Below, in pieces: positions 5,314 to 7,061 of a stretch of 7,061 bases of DNA (positions are counted from its first letter, which is position 1; every line of letters starts with the position of its first letter). The stretch covers positions 1 to 7,061 of the forward strand of contig PFDW01000005.1 of the NCBI GenBank assembly GCA_002793835.1, read 5' to 3'. Both the position numbers and the translations under genes were made by a program. The notes beneath the pieces were generated by a model. The model was not told where the DNA came from. It saw only the letters and a list, made by a program, of their open reading frames with translations, and did no database searches. Origin of the DNA: Candidatus Portnoybacteria bacterium CG10_big_fil_rev_8_21_14_0_10_36_7 (lineage in GTDB: Bacteria; Patescibacteriota; Minisyncoccia; Portnoybacterales; PFDW01).

Positions 5314-5322
5314 TGGTATTAT
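5314..5322 (+). promoter_or_regulatory. Possible extended -10 for the DUF2207 gene
   Basis: TGGTATTAT lies 26 bp before the ATG at 5349, predicting a leader of about 20 nt. It is identical to the element at 5064-5072 on the other strand. The -35 position is not consensus. No Shine-Dalgarno sequence precedes the ATG. Confidence 0.4.
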
Positions 5323-5348
5323 AAATAAAACATTAACTATAAAAATCA

Positions 5349-7061
5349 ATGAAGAAAGTATTAATTATTGTGGCTATAATCATGGCTTTGCCACTTATAG
5401 CATCAGCTAGACCAACTAACCAAATCACTGATTGGTATTTAAAAGACTTCCATAGTGAAATTAGAGTTAATTATGATTCTAGTTTGGATATCACAGAAAA
5501 TATTACTGCTGATTGTGGTAACTTGCCAGATAAACATGGTATTTTTAGAATTTTACCAACTCGTTACACTATGGCTGATGGCAAAAAAATAAATATGCCA
5601 TTAAACTTAAATGGTATCACTGATGGCGAATTTGCTCTGCCTTATGATATTACTAAAAAAATTGGATCTATTACTTACAAAATTTTTAGCGCCCAAGATC
5701 GCGGTACCGTGACCGGCGAAAACAAAGTGGTAATAGACTATACTTATAAAAATACTATACGATTTGATAATAACGATTTTGACGAGCTTTATTGGAACCT
5801 TAATGGCAATTTTTGGGAAATACAAACAGACAATTATAGCGCCGAGATTATTTTGCCCAAAGAAATCAATCAAAATAATTCTAAAATTTATATTTATACC
5901 GGCCAAGTCGGGCAAAAATATATAGGACTAGCCAATTACTATTGGGACACAAATAGAAACTCAATTGTAGTATCAAGTACTCGCACTCTGAAAGCTGGAG
6001 AAGGCATTACTATTTCCGTTACTTTTCCCAAGGGCATAATTACTCCCTATCAACCAACATGGGAAGAAAAAATAAATAATCTGTTAATCTTATCTTTATT
6101 TATTGTGACTATTCTAATACCTATAATCGTTTTATTATTTTGTTTTTTCTTTTGGAAAAAATACGGCAAAGACCTCAAACTAAATAAAGCAATTACTCCT
6201 GAATATGAACCTCCACTTAATTTGTCACCACTGGAAATTAGCTTCTTAAAATACGGCGGTAATATCCCAAACAATGACATTACCGCTACAATTATAAATT
6301 TGGCCGTCAAAGGATATTTGAAAATAGACGAGTACAAAAAGAAAAAATATAGCCTGACTTATATAGAAAAAAATACTGATAATTTAAATGAGGCAGAAAA
6401 AATAATATTAGAAGCAATATTTAAAGGATCACTATCAATGGAAGGAGTGGTCAGATTAGAAAAACTAAGAGGTAAAATATCCACAATTACCCTTAAATTA
6501 AAACCAACATTACAAAAAAAATTAACCGATGATGGATTATTTGATCCTGAAGGTTTTAAAAATCAAAAAAAATTATCACAAATAGCCGGTTTAATGTTTT
6601 TAATTACTATTGGATTTTCTGTCGTTATTATTGTCAGTAAACATGGAATATTTTTACCGATAACATTTGGTTTGATAGCTAGCACTATTATTGTATCAGT
6701 TTTTGCTAGTTTGATGGCCAAGATAACACCACTAGGTGCAGAAACCCTATGGAAAGTAAAAGGTTTTAAATTATATATGAAGACAGCCGAAAAATATCGC
6801 CAACAATTTTACGAAAAAGAAAATATTTTTGAAAAACTTTTACCTTATGCTATTAGCTTTGGACTAACTAAGGAGTGGATCAAAAAAATGGAACAAATTT
6901 ATGGTTCAGATTACTTTAATAATTATCACCCGCTTTGGTATAGTGGCGTAGGATCAATTGGGTCTTTTGATGCTAACTCCTTTGCTAGTTCGATATCTAG
7001 TATTACCTCCTCCATGAATGCAGCTACCGGATCTTCTGGCGCTGGCGGTGGCGGTGGATCA
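5349..7061 (+). CDS. DUF2207 domain membrane protein (partial, cut in its Gly-rich C-terminal tail)
   Basis: There are 571 codons from the ATG to the window edge, with no stop reached. A signal peptide (about residues 1-20, ending ASA) is followed by an extracytoplasmic beta-rich region (about 25-238). That region includes HGIFRILPTRY (63-73), a frequent early motif of DUF2207, and DELYWNLNGNFWE (145-157). A TM helix (244-269) is followed by WKKYGKDLK (269-277) and a cytoplasmic region with winged-helix-like features (LSPLEISFLKYG and ITATIINLAVKGYLKI, about 292-326). Two more helices (about 411-429 and 435-456) precede PLGAETLWKVKGFKLYMKTAEKYR (461-484) and LPYAISFGLTKEW (498-510), both characteristic. 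The end is Ser-rich, then Gly-rich (GAGGGGGS), as in the family, so little is missing. DUF2207 proteins are widespread and their function is not established. The gene is divergent from the 551-aa gene. Confidence 0.92.
   Translation, partial: MKKVLIIVAIIMALPLIASARPTNQITDWYLKDFHSEIRVNYDSSLDITENITADCGNLPDKHGIFRILPTRYTMADGKKINMPLNLNGITDGEFALPYDITKKIGSITYKIFSAQDRGTVTGENKVVIDYTYKNTIRFDNNDFDELYWNLNGNFWEIQTDNYSAEIILPKEINQNNSKIYIYTGQVGQKYIGLANYYWDTNRNSIVVSSTRTLKAGEGITISVTFPKGIITPYQPTWEEKINNLLILSLFIVTILIPIIVLLFCFFFWKKYGKDLKLNKAITPEYEPPLNLSPLEISFLKYGGNIPNNDITATIINLAVKGYLKIDEYKKKKYSLTYIEKNTDNLNEAEKIILEAIFKGSLSMEGVVRLEKLRGKISTITLKLKPTLQKKLTDDGLFDPEGFKNQKKLSQIAGLMFLITIGFSVVIIVSKHGIFLPITFGLIASTIIVSVFASLMAKITPLGAETLWKVKGFKLYMKTAEKYRQQFYEKENIFEKLLPYAISFGLTKEWIKKMEQIYGSDYFNNYHPLWYSGVGSIGSFDANSFASSISSITSSMNAATGSSGAGGGGGS

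Larger units (their letters stand above)
5036..5348. other. Divergent intergenic region with internal G+C-rich island
   Basis: This 313-bp gap separates the 551-aa gene (minus) and the DUF2207 gene (plus). The outer parts are very AT-rich (9 of 60 G+C at 5041-5100; 15 of 100 at 5201-5300), and the centre (5101-5200) has 55 of 100. The outer parts carry similar candidate extended -10 elements, one per divergent gene. I see no tRNA, rRNA, CRISPR repeat or known riboswitch motif. Confidence 0.8.

Noticed and set aside
5607..6337. 102- and 95-codon minus-strand open frames
   Set aside because: Antisense to the DUF2207 gene, which is continuous from 5349 to the window end with family motifs throughout.

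Overview
The window is AT-rich DNA with eight protein-coding genes. Seven lie on the minus strand and one is divergent on the plus strand. The family mix points to a Candidate Phyla Radiation (Patescibacteria, probably Parcubacteria-like) bacterium: a CPR-type secreted beta-propeller protein, a DUF2207 membrane protein with a Gly-rich tail, small Cys-containing membrane proteins beside a DsbA-like thioredoxin, and no Shine-Dalgarno sequence at any start. This placement is inferred from gene content; no rRNA, tRNA or marker gene is present. The standard bacterial code fits: the visible stops are TAA and TAG, with no in-frame TGA.

Positions 1-2764 (minus strand) hold a set of membrane or secreted proteins with paired or motif cysteines. 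In transcription order they are: a 183-aa membrane protein with a GCLSCG motif, a 227-aa membrane-anchored DsbA-like protein with CPYC, a 132-aa His/Met/Cys membrane protein, a 167-aa DUF1573 protein with an SCMC motif, and a CcdA/DsbD-like transmembrane protein with an HPC motif that is cut by the window start. I read this as an extracytoplasmic thiol-redox module: DsbA oxidises or isomerises exported proteins, and the multi-spanning Cys proteins are candidate partners moving electrons across the membrane. The individual family calls for DsbA, DUF1573 and CcdA-like are good. The idea that the five form one pathway is inference.

Positions 2885-3316 hold a very AT-rich (about 19% G+C) membrane-protein gene of unknown function. 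Positions 3380-5035 encode a 551-aa secreted protein with a signal peptide, a CPR-type N-terminal domain, a six-cysteine segment and a C-terminal beta-propeller. It is a plausible client of the DsbA-like protein.

The 313-bp divergent gap 5036-5348 contains the most unusual non-coding signal: a block of about 100 bp at 55% G+C between flanks of about 15% G+C. It can fold into two adjacent stems on the minus strand and has a TATAAT box just upstream. It also contains a 51-codon minus-strand frame. Either a structured RNA or leader, or a small or relict gene, could explain it. A DUF2207 protein gene then runs on the plus strand from 5349 to the window end, where it is cut inside its Gly-rich C-terminal tail.

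Several minus-strand genes have their own recognisable sigma-70-type promoter elements with very short leaders, so the redox cluster looks like several short transcripts and not one long operon.
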